NCBI GenBank assembly: GCA_017591395.1
Contig: WEDG01008835.1
Span: 58,072 to 122,071 of the forward strand
Direction: 5' to 3'
DNA from: Schistocephalus solidus
Lineage: Eukaryota; Platyhelminthes; Cestoda; Diphyllobothriidea; Diphyllobothriidae
Length of the DNA stretch: 64,000 bases
Each line of letters begins with the position of its first letter. Position 1 is the stretch's first letter. Under the pieces are notes generated by a model, which did no database searches, was not told the origin of the DNA, and was given only the letters and a program-made list of their open reading frames with translations. Made by a program: the position numbers and the translations under genes. Shown piece by piece: positions 35,129-45,972 of this stretch.

Positions 35129-35575
35129 GCCACCGTAGGCTAAAACACATCAGCGCATACTACCTCCACAAATACATCCACAACACCCTCACCATCAGCA
35201 TATACCCGAGAATATCACGGTTTCCTAGAAATCGTGGATTGGTGTGGTGGTACGCTCAGGGGTGGCTCCGGCCGCGCCAGTCACCTGCGCCCTCTCCAAT
35301 TTCGGTCTTCTTGACTCTGTCATGACACCGGGCTCAGGTGGGAGAGGAGGAGAGTGCGGTAGATGCAGCGCAAGTCTACTATCACTTTAAACTAAATCAC
35401 GCCCAAGTCACCGTCCCTGCTCCACTTACCCATGGAGCATACGGTGGACATCGTCGGACTACGACGGTCGAACTGTCGTCGGCTGACTGGCGAACTGAGA
35501 GTCCGGCTGCTATGGCTCCTTCTTAATGTGACCTTTATGGCACTACCACCTGGCTGGGATCCTAGCCACACTCAA

Positions 35576-36260
35576 GTGGCGTGAAACCCCCGTGAACAGC
35601 ATTAGATATGGGTTCTGAAGATGGGTTCGAGTTGGAATTCGAAACGTCAGGCAAATAAAGCTCTTGTCTCAGCGATCGATCGGCCCGACGATGAGAAACC
35701 TTTGCTCTTCGAGAGGCCTCTACTTATGCGCAGATCCGGTTTCTGCACAGGTGTCTCGAAATGTGTTTAATACGCAACTTGATCTCTGCGCTTACGGGAA
35801 CCCGACTTCAGAACCTAGTCGCGTATCTCACATACTTGCCATGGAGGGGGGGATTAGTAAGGGGGGTTATTGCAAGCTATTTTGACGTTGGCAACAGTTC
35901 CAGCAATGACCTTTAACGCGCACTGGTAAACTAAAGCTTGTTCGATTATTTACGGTAAACAGACTGAGCATTGGATCGACGTCAGATGGATCTGATGTTG
36001 CCTTTTCCCCTCTGCCCTACCAGTTGTTGGACCAGACAGTGCTGATTGGAGAGGGATGAGAGTAGGCGCATTGGCTAGCGTGAGAAAAAGGTGTCATCTA
36101 ATACTTGGCAAACGCACTGTGCTCGCATTAAGACATGCAACATGTGCCGGCACAATGCCAACGTTGATGCTACTGCTAGCCCATGTGTGACACTTGCCCT
36201 CACTTAGGGAACCCTGCAATTGCAGGATCGGCAGGGCGCAGTGACGACCAAACGGGGTGT
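35576..36260. other. Intron DNA of the WIP-like gene; nothing recognised
   Basis: Only anonymous short frames are present on both strands. Confidence 0.35.
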
Positions 36261-36299
36261 ACTTGATCATACGTCAGTAACCAGGTCTCGAGTGACGCA

Positions 36300-37135
36300 G
36301 CACCTGTGATCACTACCTTGGTCGAGAAGTTGAGCCCTGTTTGCAACGATGCTATTTGCAGATGCCCATGGTAATTCTTCGACCCAGCCTACAGTTGCTA
36401 CGGCCAGAATTGTGTTGGTATTAAAATAAAGCGTTCCCATTCTCTCAGTACTATTACTTGTCTGTGGTATGGCTGCGATTATGTCTGATCTAGCCGACCT
36501 CGACGATGTCACAGACTGTACCTCTCGACTCATGACGATCCACGGTGGCTGCAGAGATGTGGACAGTTCAACCCACTCCCTCTCCCCATCTCTGATCACC
36601 AGCGACGGAGACCGATTACCGAAAACTCAAGAACCAATTCGATGTCTTGACGAATCGCGTGGAACCAAGTTTTGAGTTGACCTCCGGCCAGCTTCGACGC
36701 CTCCAAGTGGGTAATGGTTTCGGATCGACATGAATACCACTGAGCCCGCAAGGTGATCTTCCTTGCACGGCATAGGATATCCTTGCTGTCGCAGCGAGAG
36801 GGAGTCGTCCCCTTTGAGACGTAGTCGATGTACTGCAGTCGAAGGATGGTGCCCTAGCAGTGGTGGTGAAATAGCCCCAGGTTTCGCTCACCTTCCACGC
36901 GCACAGGCCAACATTCACAAACATAGAGAAGGACAGATCGGACGAAGAATGCGTTAAAACGTGCTAACGTTTTATGCAGTCAGGCTGCACCCTTTTCGGC
37001 AGACTGCAGACCTTAACTTTCTTTGCAGTTTTAAATAAGTGAAGAGCTCACTCATATTTGTGAAGCGCGAACAGAACAGCTCAAATATGAGATAGGATGC
37101 TAGGTCTACAGAATGTGAGCACCGTGTTTGGGATT
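36300..37135 (-). pseudogene. C-terminal remnant of another LINE reverse transcriptase (repeat unit A, first copy)
   Basis: On the minus strand, broken frames contain a CE-WPVRVEGER-like segment, LRLQYIDYVSKG-like sequence and DPKPLPTWRRRSWPEVNSKL. They end in REWVELSTSLQPPW. This order is the C-terminal end of a LINE polyprotein type common in flatworms (the LRVEDERKL..PLPTWRRRRGGQ..WVELSRSA region). Multiple stops are present. The part from 36,726 to about 37,135 occurs again at 38,264-38,672. Confidence 0.6.
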
Positions 37136-37228
37136 GCGCTGAACGAAAAATTCGCCAGACTTTGTGAGTGCTCTTTATTCCTGTGAAGGAAAACATGAAC
37201 GCAAAAAAACCGAAGCAAAAGGACTTAC

Positions 37229-37451
37229 CTGGCCACGTACTTTATAGGTCCTCGTCGGAACAGCTGGCTTGGACTCGTGCGACCTGTCGAGTACTGGCAC
37301 AGCACCGACCACTGGTGTTGCTGGTGGAGGAGGGGGCAGGCTCACGAGCCCCATAAGGTCCCCTAGGAGGTGGGCCCGAGGGGACGTGGGGTTGATGAGG
37401 CTGCGAAAAAGCCGGCGAAGGGGGCGCTGGAGCTCTAGGAGTAGGTTGCGC
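37229..37451 (-). CDS. WIPF: WIP/verprolin homologue, exon 3 (proline-rich), with a one-base frame break
   Basis: The acceptor CACCTGACAG|GCG and donor GGCCAG|GTAAGT are both good. From the acceptor, phase 0 as set by exon 2, the frame reads AQPTPRAPAPPSPAFSQPHQ and then PHVPSGPPPRGPYG, typical WIP proline-rich linker. That frame hits a TAA before the donor. The next frame instead reads LVSLPPPPPATPVVGAVPVL and reaches KVRGQ at the donor in phase 0, as exon 4 needs. The exon is 223 bases (74 codons plus one base), so exactly one extra base explains the break, somewhere around 37,330-37,365. It could be a sequencing error, a real mutation, or two exons I have not resolved. Confidence 0.6.
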
Positions 37452-37649
37452 CTGTCAGGTGAGTAAATAGACTTGGTAGAATGTTCTAATTCGGCGGAAG
37501 TATGGCACCATAATTGCCTTACAAATAAATGGCAGGATGGTGTTACGACATAAAGTTACCTTTGCTCAAGTTGCCTTCAAGTGGTTTTTGTAACTTTCCG
37601 ATTCAATATACTGTTGTTTCAATAAGTAGATACCAGTTTGACCGTCGAT

Positions 37650-37995
37650 CTCGAGCCCACGACCGGCTGTTTAGAAGTTCAACACCCAAACTGCTGAGCC
37701 AGAGGCTCGTTATCCTGTCGGTTGCGATCGAGTATATTAACAATGCTAGAGGGGTCTCACCGATCGCTTACGGTACAACGAGCCCGTGGTCCAATTTTAG
37801 AGCATGGGCTGGCTGATGACGGTTAGTAAGCCAGAAATGGGCATTCCAATCTTCCCGGACTTTGTTGATAATGTCCATCCGCCTATAATATACTAGCCAC
37901 TGAGCGGCTGCTGATGGAACTCGAGACTGACTCCCAAGGTACAACGGTGCGACGGTGTTCCGTAACAAGACCGGTGAGCGCCGCACTCCCACTGA
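37650..37995. repeat. Inverted pair of SINE fragments in a WIP intron
   Basis: The left part (37,650-37,770) is a minus-strand dimer junction. On that strand it reads GATCGCAACCGACAGGATAA, then CGAGCCTCTGGCTCAG and GTGGGCTCGAG (box B-like). The right part (37,775-37,995) is plus strand: ACGAGCCCGTGGTCCAATTT, AAGCCAGAAATGGGCATTCC and GAGCGGCTGCTGATGG. The two face away from each other and meet near 37,772. Confidence 0.65.
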
Positions 37996-38980
37996 TAAAG
38001 CACGACTGAGATTGGCAGAGGTGCACTATCTTAAAAAGATAGAAGTCTCACTTACAGTCAAGAAAAATATCGTTTTCTAGATTTTGCTGCGACGGCGGGT
38101 TAGACCGTACGAAGGCAACTGTAACACACTTGACGAGCAGAACACTCTACGACCAAAACCGAGGCACAACCAGCCAGCCGGTATTTGCGTAAGTGTGTAC
38201 CCGCTTGTGAAGGTGTGTGAACGTCGGAACCAGCGGTACTGGGATCGCGCTATGAGTCATCGACATGAGTACCACTGAGCCCGCAAGGTGATCTTCCTTG
38301 CACGGCTTAGGATATCCTTGCTGTCGCAGCGAGTGGGAGTCGTCCCTTTTGAGACGAAGTCGATGTACTGCAGTCGAATGATGGTGCCCAAGCAGTGGTG
38401 GTGAAATGCCCCAAGTTTTCGCTCACCTTCCACGCGCAGATGCCAGCATTCACAATCATAGAGTAGGACACACCGGATGGGTAATGCGTTGAAAACGTAC
38501 TACCGTCTTATGCAGTCAGGCTGTACCTTTTTCAGCAAACTGCAGACCTTACCTTTCTTTGCAGTTTAAAGTAAGTGAAGGTCTCACTCGTATTGGTGAA
38601 GCGCGAACAGAACATCCTAAATATGAGATATGATGTTAGGTTTACAGAATGTGAGCACCATTTCTGGGTTCGCGCCACACTCCCACTGATAAAGCGCGTA
38701 GTGTACTTTAACTAGGCTGAGATTGGCAGAGGTGCGCTATCTTAAAAAGATGGACGTCTTACATACAGCCGAGAACAATATAGTTTTCAAGATTGCGCTG
38801 CGACGGCTGGTTAGCCTGCACAAAGGCAAATGAAACGCACTTCACGAGCATAACACTCCACCGCCAAAACCGAGGCACAATCAGCTAGCCGGTAGTTGCG
38901 TAAGTGTGTGAACCCGCTTGTGATTATGTGTATGAATGTTGGCACCAGTGGTACTCGGATCGTGCAGTGAGTCATCGAGG
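37982..38980. repeat. Tandem duplication B-A-B (with the first A at 36,726)
   Basis: Unit B (37,982-38,262) starts CACTCCCACTGATAAAGC and ends GTCATCGA. Unit A (38,264-38,672) starts ACATGAGTACCACTGAGCCC and ends GTGAGCACC. B then repeats at 38,682-38,980. Together with the first A at 36,726-37,135 the order is A-B-A-B, the first A-B junction being split by about 840 bp that holds WIP exon 3 and the SINE pair. A carries the C-terminal part of a decayed LINE RT (minus strand). Confidence 0.75.
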
Positions 38981-39903
38981 CCACAAGTCAAACGAACTTG
39001 CCATTTTTAGAACTAAACAACTGCAGGCGTATATGTTCTTCGAGTAGTACATCATCTGATGATGACATCGCATACGTCAGATACCCCCCCCCCTCCCCCC
39101 CACAGCAAGCGACCGTGGCTTTTCAGTTAAAGGTTAAATTCGTTTTGTGAGTAAAGCTTCAAAGAAGCCAGGTTTAACTCGTACACGGCTATTTTGTGGT
39201 TGAACACAGCAGCCTACGATTACGACGGTGACGACGAAGGCGGTGAGTCTCGTAGGGTCGCTCGTAGAACGCCTTGGAAAAAGCATCATAGCGGCAACGG
39301 AACCTGGGTCTAATGGCATATATAGAAGAAGAATAGAGGGATAATTTCACCAGTACTAAAAGGAACCAAAGCTTCCACAAACATCACCACCACTGCTAGG
39401 ACAAACCCCCAACAGTTTGGGAGAGGGCAGGGAGCGGCAAGTTCAAATATGGTTACTACCATTCCTGGCACTCTACACTGATCAACCCCTGCCCTACGTA
39501 TATTTCAACTGCCTACCCACAGTGGATATTCACACCATAACAGAGCACGAGCCACACAATGGCAACTTTGCATGAATGCTTGCCTGGCAAGAGCAACCAA
39601 GCGCAGATGTCAGTCAGAAAAAGTACACCGACTATTTACTGCCATCAGTGTTATGACTTTTTAAACAAGCACTTTGCTCGTGTACTCGTGCCTCGCTGCC
39701 CACCAGCAGCAGTAGCAGAATGGCGTTTCTTACCTATCATTTCGACAGGATTGGAGTGCGAGGGTAAGGTTAAACCCACTAAACGGTAAGAGCATCGCTT
39801 GGGGAGTTGACTGCAGTCATTTCAAACGCGCTGACCTGACTGTCCGTTCTCTGGGCCTGTTCAAAGGACTTTGTCTTGAATCTGTCAGGACAGCCTAGAA
39901 GGG
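38981..39903. other. Intron DNA of the WIP-like gene; poly-C tract
   Basis: A C-rich run lies at about 39,085-39,110. A 63-codon minus-strand frame at 39,189-39,380 looks like a signal peptide at first sight but has no ATG. No gene is called. Confidence 0.4.
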
Positions 39904-40255
39904 TAGGGATGCCTTGTATGATCGCCTAAACAGGACATCGGGGAACTTCGGTTTAGGAATAAGGTGAGTATTAGGGCTAAGTTTAGGGTTAGGTTTAAGA
40001 CAAGGGTTGAGGTCAGAGTTAGGGTTGGGATGAGGAGTAGGCTAAGGGTTAAGGTTTAGGTTCGTTTTAACTGTAGGGCTTAGGTTTATGGAAGAGCATG
40101 GTTATGGTAAAGGTTAACGTCCAGTTTTTCTTTAGGGTTGGTGGTTGGATTAGGACACGGGAATATTTAGCACAAACCCACCTATTTAAGGTGGTCGGGG
40201 GGGGGGCGATTCCTATTCTCGTGTCCAGTTTAAGCGGTCATACAAGGCATCCTTA
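39904..40255. mobile_element. MITE-like element filled with degenerate TTAGGG repeats, copy 2
   Basis: Terminal inverted repeats of about 40 bases are present. The left starts TAGGGATGCCTTGTATGATC; the right end, reverse-complemented, starts TAAGGATGCCTTGTATGACC. Both continue with CGC.TAAAC.GGACA. Between 39,960 and 40,135 the DNA is a run of TTAGGG-like words (AGTTTAGGGTTAGGTTTAAG, AGAGTTAGGGTTGGGATG, TAAGGGTTAAGGTTTAGG). The plan matches 12,013-12,233 although the outermost bases differ. No coding capacity. Confidence 0.7.
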
Positions 40256-40620
40256 GTTCAAAGAGTCCTGGTTACCAAATGACAGGGTAACCGGGTTCTT
40301 CTCAGGCTTAATGCCAAACCGAAGCATGTTAGATCCCAGCCACGCTCGTGAAAGCCCGACATATTGCGCAGCGACCAGTTCGTGTGTGAGGCACGCGCAG
40401 ATAGGTTGTTTGGCTTCATCAGCCACCACGCCCGAGTCCGCCCCCGGTTGACACCGGAGCAAAGTGGAGATAGAGCAATAGGTGCCATCTCATTAATTCA
40501 CGCGTAAATCAAGGTCCTGCGTCCAGCTCTTTGTGGGGCCGCGCGGTGGACATTACAGTTCGCGACGGTCGGACGTCAGTGTATAACGATATCGAAATTC
40601 TTAGACCGAAGGTCGATTTG
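40256..40620 (+). repeat. Diverged 3'-end repeat of the zinc-finger retrotransposon type
   Basis: GTTGACACCGG at about 40,447, a CATCTCATTAATTCACGCGT segment near 40,486 and a final GACATTACAGTTCGCGACGG near 40,548 correspond to the shared UTR module, with deletions. Confidence 0.45.
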
Positions 40621-41437
40621 TTTATCGGCAGAACTGCCACCTGAAACTCAATTTCTTGTGTCAGCTGTTCCGTTTTTGAGATACCTTGCCCTACTTCAAA
40701 AGTGGTCAGTTTCGTCGGAATGTTTTACAAGTTAGGCGTCTGAGTTTAGATTTCGTGGTGTTAATCTGCATTCGTTTAGAATTTTCGTAGCTGATTTGCC
40801 GATGACCACAGATTGTTTGGGAAAATGACGGCAGAATAAGGCCAGTTCATTGTTGTTGCAATTCAGGGCAAGACCAAAGCAGGTCGTATTAAGAGTAGGA
40901 CGTGGTGCGCCGACCAAATACGCACAAGATGTCTCATTCGTTTTTTTGTCGTGGCTTGAACAATAGACAGTTGTTCGATTTGTTTACTTCGTCGTAGCGT
41001 TCGACTTCGTTGGAATCACGCTAGGGTGAAATGGAGCACGGAGGTGTGACTGCGTAGGTTGTCGCGATAATTAAGGTCCAGGATCGCGCCACGAATTTGC
41101 CAGTTTTGATCACGAAAATTTCTCCTGACCATTAAATTTCCTACAGGATCGCCTAAAACTTTACGTCATGTAGCCCAACCTGCCAAAACACATCATTTTT
41201 ATAGGCTTGGAAGCACTCTACGCGGTTCAAGTTGCGTTAAATTTGCACGCGAACAGGCATCGAGTGACCAAGTATCCCCAAGTAGACAGGGAACGGATGA
41301 CATCGTGACCCAAATCAGTACTGTTCACAGGGTTCTTGCTCGCTCAGTCGTTCGCCTTTCGGTCGCTCCATGTCCGATGTCAGCTCCCATCGCCTTGAGA
41401 AAATTATCAGTAGAGTACGGCGCGTTGCAAGTTGCAG
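40621..41437. other. Intron DNA of the WIP-like gene; nothing recognised
   Basis: Only short anonymous frames. Confidence 0.35.
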
Positions 41438-42310
41438 TGGATGTGATCTATCATGAAATGTTGACCGAAATGCCCAAGGGCGTTTTCAATTCGAAAAGAT
41501 TACTTAAGTAAGGTTATACAGTTAATCATCGTACAGCAGAATCCTGAGGTATTCCACTCACTTCAGCCTGTCGACTTTTCGATCGAGCTTGTTTCCGGCC
41601 GCCTGCAAAATCAAACTTTATAAAAAAGGACTACTTATAAAGCATAATTTTTTGGATTCATTTTGGAGCCAACTACATCTTCAAGTTTGAGAGTTGAAGA
41701 AAGCGCACCTCCCGGTTTCAAAAATACTTGCCTACTGCCCCTTGTTCTTTGGGGGCTTCAAAGCCACGTCTAAGGAAAACTGCATATTTCTTTACGCTTT
41801 TAAGAAAATTTCACATATACCTCACAAAATTCTGTAACGGATGCAAACCATGTTGTAGAATTAGTAAGCAACATTATTAAATCCAAGGACATGGTGCTTT
41901 ATGCATAAATATTTCATGCTTTTAAACAACACAGTTTGGAACTTTTTTTAAAACTGAAATATGCCCTAAGCTAAAGTATGAAATTTGAGGAAGATATAAT
42001 ACGCTACACTAAATGAGCATTAAAACGAATATTTAAGTGCATTTTAACCATAAAGATTACTTGAATTTAAAAGGCCAACGAAAAGAAATGATAAAAAAAC
42101 CACTACTTAGGTTGTCATTTTTTGCAGTGTAGTCCGTGTAGACGACTGGAAAGAAGCTTATTCAAAAGCCGGCACCCTGAATTGATCGGGATATCGTGGG
42201 ATTATGCTGTACCATAATCAATTTTACAACCTCACTTAAGTACTCTTTTTTTCGAATTGAAGACAAATTTCAGAATTTTGGTTGACATTTCACAGGATAG
42301 CACATCCACC
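41438..42310. repeat. Foldback element, copy 4
   Basis: The ends mirror each other: GTGGATGTGATCTATCATGA at the left against the reverse complement of the right end, GTGGATGTGCTATCCTGTGA. Inside, AGATTACTTAAGTAAGGTTA pairs with TAACC-type CCTCACTTAAGTACTC, and GTACAGCAGAATCCTGAG pairs with GGATTATGCTGTAC. It is the copy with the clearest ends. Confidence 0.7.
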
Positions 42311-43331
42311 ATAGATGCTGTGCAAGTCTGATTCACCATCGTTTTATTCACACAAACATACACACATCACAAGCAAGTGCTGTTCTCATGCGAGTTACCA
42401 GAGGAGCCAACGGGTGTTTCAAGCAGCTTATCAACCGTTCTCAGTCGTCTTTATAGATGGAAGGCTGGAAAATTTAGAGACAACAAATGGTTTGTATGGT
42501 GTTTCGAACATTGTGCCAGCATCGCTGCACCAAATGAATTTCACAAATCAAACCAACGCAGTCATAACGCACGGTCGGCTTTCATTACCCTCAATTCCTC
42601 ACACGGTTTGCCCAACTCTGGTGTATATAAGTTGTCCAATTCTAAACATATAAAGGTGGCGTGTTGCAACTGCTACATAGATTCATGATGTAAGGCAAAC
42701 AGTTTCAGCTTTACGTATTCCTTTTTCGGGGCTTGTGAGGCAATGAAAATAACCGCGTCGACGGCAAGTACTTTCAACCAGACGAGAAATCTCCATGAGT
42801 CGATTTCTTAACTAAAAGAACAAGCACAGCGCAAAACATAGGAATGAAGTTCAGATGGAGATCCCACTGACGTACTTTTTTATTGAATGTCAGATGAAAA
42901 AGGGGGATTAGAATGCGTTCAAAGCCATGGTGGCAATGTTAAAAAGGTATATGGTCAAAAGAATGACTGAAAATCAATAAACTGAAAGAATTACAATGCG
43001 TAGGAGCATATTTGTCGCGCTTCTCCAGCGCTCCAATCAAAACGAATCAGGTATGTTCAAGCATGAAAGTAGACAAAACCCGTGAGCGTAATGAATGGGC
43101 TCGCTGAATTTCCCAAGGTAAGTCACTGACTGACCTTTCTCTAAACTCAAAGATTATGAAGACCCGGAAATTTGTTAGCGGCTGCCTGATGACGAGAAAT
43201 AAACATGAAACGATCATTCCGGCCCTGAAATGTGCTCCAGAGGGCTTTTTATAAATGCATAGAATTATTTAACCCACTTCCCTCAAAAAAGAACAGAGTA
43301 AAGCAGACAAGAACAAAATGGCGTAACTTAC
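42311..43331. other. Intron 2 of the WIP-like gene; nothing recognised
   Basis: A 112-codon plus-strand frame at 42,315-42,653 overlaps another at 42,377-42,688. Neither shows known motifs or splice support. Confidence 0.4.
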
Positions 43332-43477
43332 AGCTTGGGGCATAGCACCACCACCAAACATGGCATTCAGCTTTGATTTAATGTCCGCCTGTGAGGGCGT
43401 ACCACCACCGCCGCCCCCGACTGCGCCCCCGCCGACTGCGCCACCCCCTCCACTGACACTTACTTTTGGCGAGCTGC
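43332..43477 (-). CDS. WIPF: WIP/verprolin homologue, exon 2 (glycine-rich)
   Basis: The acceptor is CATTTTTAG|GCAGC and the donor CAAGCT|GTAAGT. The exon is 146 bases and enters in phase 1, completing the Gly codon opened by exon 1. It encodes SSPKVSVSGGGG, a Gly/Ala/Val repeat, then TPSQADIKSKLNAMFGGGAM and PQA. Gly-rich stretches after the WH2 motif are usual in WIP proteins. SQADIKSKLNAMFGGG could be a second short helix that contacts actin or a partner; that is speculation. It ends in phase 0. Confidence 0.7.
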
Positions 43478-45794
43478 CTAAAAATGGAGAGACGCAAAAG
43501 GATTGGTGGTAACTTTAAAAAACATAACTATTTGAATAGTTATTTTTCCTTAAAGTACACTATTGCTCGAAGGCAACGACGAAGACGACAACGCGAGTGT
43601 TCACAGGAATCCGGTTTACTTCTATGCCTGATGAATTGTCAAAACGTCGAGACGTCGACAGTGGAATAATATGACCGACAAATACCAGGGAGACTGTAAT
43701 GGCCATTTCTGGCTTATTAGCCGTCATCAGCTGTTGCTTGTTGCGGCTGCTGGTGGGAAGCGAGAGTGAGCCCCAAGGCAGAACGGGACGATTGAGTCCT
43801 GTACCCGATCGGTTGATGACAGTTTTCTTCTGTGCGTCTATTTCTAGAACTCGGGCTGGAAACCTGTCACAATTTCGCCGAAATCAGTTAACCCTTTCCC
43901 TACAAAAAAAAACAAACACGACCCATCTAACGAACCCACTGATGCCGATCGCAAAACTCTTTCAACCCCGAAATGCTGCATCACTTTTTTTAACTGAGGA
44001 AACCGATCTCTCTGCTATTCGTCCTAAACGCCATAATTGTCATTGTAACTAGATGTTCGACGAGATGAAATTTGGAATGCAGGCAAGGCCAACAAAAACG
44101 GACGATGTGATAGGGTCACCATAACGGCAAGACGTTAATTGAGCTAGTCATCAGGAGGACAGAGCAAAAACGCTGGCCAAGTAGACAATGAAATTGCATT
44201 TTCAGATAGAAACAAAATATATACACTGATTGACCAAAAAGGTAGCGATAACCGCTTTCTTGTAGCCATCGCCAGTGATTCCGATGTTGAAGGGTCTGCA
44301 ACTGATTAATTTTCCGTCGTCGTTATGGCGCAGTTCTTAAAATCTGAACAGAATTTACACAACGAGGGACTAAGAACTGTCTAGAAGAGGAAAAATGCAT
44401 GCACTGGGGAACCGTTCGGTGTGAACGCGTTCACGAGGTAGGCGGTGAGCAGCACAAGGAAGACCTTTGGTCTTCTACTGCCACTTTTGAATGAAAAAAA
44501 ATCTGGGATATTTTATGGGGACAAGTAATAGTGTCCTCTGATAGCCAAAACTGTATATTTCAAATGTCACCAAACCAGCCATGAGAAGCAAGGTACAGCG
44601 GTGTCTGGAACGTTGAATTTCCCTAAGTCCGATTATTTGATAGCCTTCGTAAATTACACCGGGGTAATTAACGATCGCAAATTTGAATGGACCACCTGCA
44701 ATGCTTGCTACGCCTACCAAAAAGTTGACAGTAATCCACTGACTGGAGGAAAACTACGACCACACAGTCCAACTCAGAGAGAAACAACACTGGAGTGGGC
44801 AATGGTGCGACTGTTGTGAATCAAATCAGTCATATTATTATTCCGTTGCAATCATTTTATATATCACACTATGCTGGAAAATGGGCAGCCAGAGAAATGT
44901 AAGTAGCAAATGCAGAAATTATTTGTGAACAAAATAACCCTTGCTGGGTACATTTTTGAGACTGGTTCCTGAGTCCGTTGTCAGACTTATGGGTTACGTA
45001 CAAAAACAGTTAACTATTAAACCATACATAACAAATGATTATTTGATAGATCGAAACCTTCCCTAGTGCGCATCAAATGTATGTTGTCACCCCGCCATCA
45101 TCGGCTGCGCCTCCAACCGAAAAAGTCTGCAGTCGAAGCAGACTTCGATAAATGACTGAGTGTGGTCTGCACAAGTTCTTGGAGCACCCTTCTACAAAGG
45201 CCTTAAGAGATATTGCAAAAAAAGAAGTGCATTCTTCTCTCCGACATTGCCTTGTCGGGATAGCCAAAACTCAACATTCCCGATGCTGGAATCATGCAGT
45301 ATATTACGTACTCCAGCTGACGTGAATCAATTGAGGATAATGCCGACTTTCGTGGGCATAGGTTACGAAGTAACTTGGAAGTCTGACAAGTTTAACTCTT
45401 GAACAGATTTCAATTATTTGAAGACAAAAGGGCTAGAAACAAACTGAGCACATTTAGAGTTTTGAAGTGTTGTGGTAATAACAGCACCTATCGCCTAAAT
45501 GAAAGACACGGGCGAGGTTTCACCGCCATGTAGGAAGGGTGATTTGACATCTGACGTATAATTAGTACAGAGCCAACTTAAAAAAATTTCTGCGCCCGCA
45601 GCGTCCCTGAAAAAACTCCATTCGAGATTTCGGTACACCTGTTAACATTAATGAAACAATCTGCACTGATTTTGACTAGCATTAGACGGATATCTGTTCC
45701 GCATTGAGGGCAAAACGCCTAAGTACGATTATAGGCGTCGTTATTTGACAATATTCGACGAACATCTAAACGCATACTCGTTTCATGATCTTAC
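43478..45794. other. Intron 1 of the WIP-like gene, with a rearranged SINE at 43,670-43,830
   Basis: At 43,670-43,735 the minus strand reads AATAAGCCAGAAATGGCCAT (SINE body). From 43,736 the plus strand reads GTTGCGGCTGCTGGTGGGAA and CGAGAGTGAGCCCCAAGGCA (later SINE body), so the two halves lie in opposite orientation. The rest of the intron (43,831-45,794) shows no recognisable gene. Confidence 0.5.
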
Positions 45795-45972
45795 CTTTGA
45801 TGGGGGCACTGCGATCATTTTTCATCGCGTCGGGGACTTTCTTGAGACCAACCCCTTTGCGAATGTCCGAGAGAAAAGCAGGGCCGCCTCCTCCACCTCC
45901 TCCAATCGGTGGTGGTGGTGGGGCCATTGGTGCTGGAGGCGGTGGTGGCGGTGGTGGGGGTGGAGCTGACAT
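45795..45972 (-). CDS. WIPF: WIP/verprolin homologue, exon 1 (poly-proline start and WH2 motif)
   Basis: The exon starts with a true ATG (45,972-45,970) and encodes a run of about ten prolines, then APMAPPPPPIGGGGGGGPA, then FLSDIRKGVGLKKVPDAMKN and DRSAPIKG. This is the verprolin/WIP N-terminus: a profilin-binding-type poly-Pro stretch followed by a WH2 actin-monomer-binding motif (L.DI..G..LKKV) and the NDRSAPI tail also seen in vertebrate WIP. The donor is ATCAAAG|GTAAGA; the 178-base coding part ends in phase 1. A TATTAG acceptor-like site 13 bases upstream of the ATG suggests a 5' untranslated exon further up. Role by family: chaperone of WASP and promoter of actin-filament structures in the cytoplasm. 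Confidence 0.85.

Larger units (their letters stand above)
32290..35490 (+). mobile_element. Zinc-finger non-LTR retrotransposon, copy 3 (5'-truncated, decayed)
   Basis: Homology starts in the linker between endonuclease and RT (GATGATAACGCCACCGTATA) and runs through RT, C-terminal region, zinc-finger remnants and the 3' UTR, ending GACGGTCGAACTGTCG near 35,475. A short restart of the UTR module follows (GGCTGACTGGCGAACTGAGA to about 35,575). It lies antisense inside a WIP intron. Confidence 0.85.

Noticed and set aside
39189..39380. Minus-strand 63-codon frame that looks like a signal peptide followed by a basic peptide
   Set aside because: The first codon is TTG, with a stop two codons upstream and no ATG. 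It is a chance frame unless spliced to an upstream start.
39960..40135. True telomere or chromosome end
   Set aside because: The TTAGGG words are degenerate, the run is only about 175 bp, and it is enclosed by inverted repeats with unique DNA on both sides.
45745..45969. Plus-strand Trp/Gly-rich frames over WIP exon 1
   Set aside because: They are the antisense of the poly-proline and glycine codons of the minus-strand exon.
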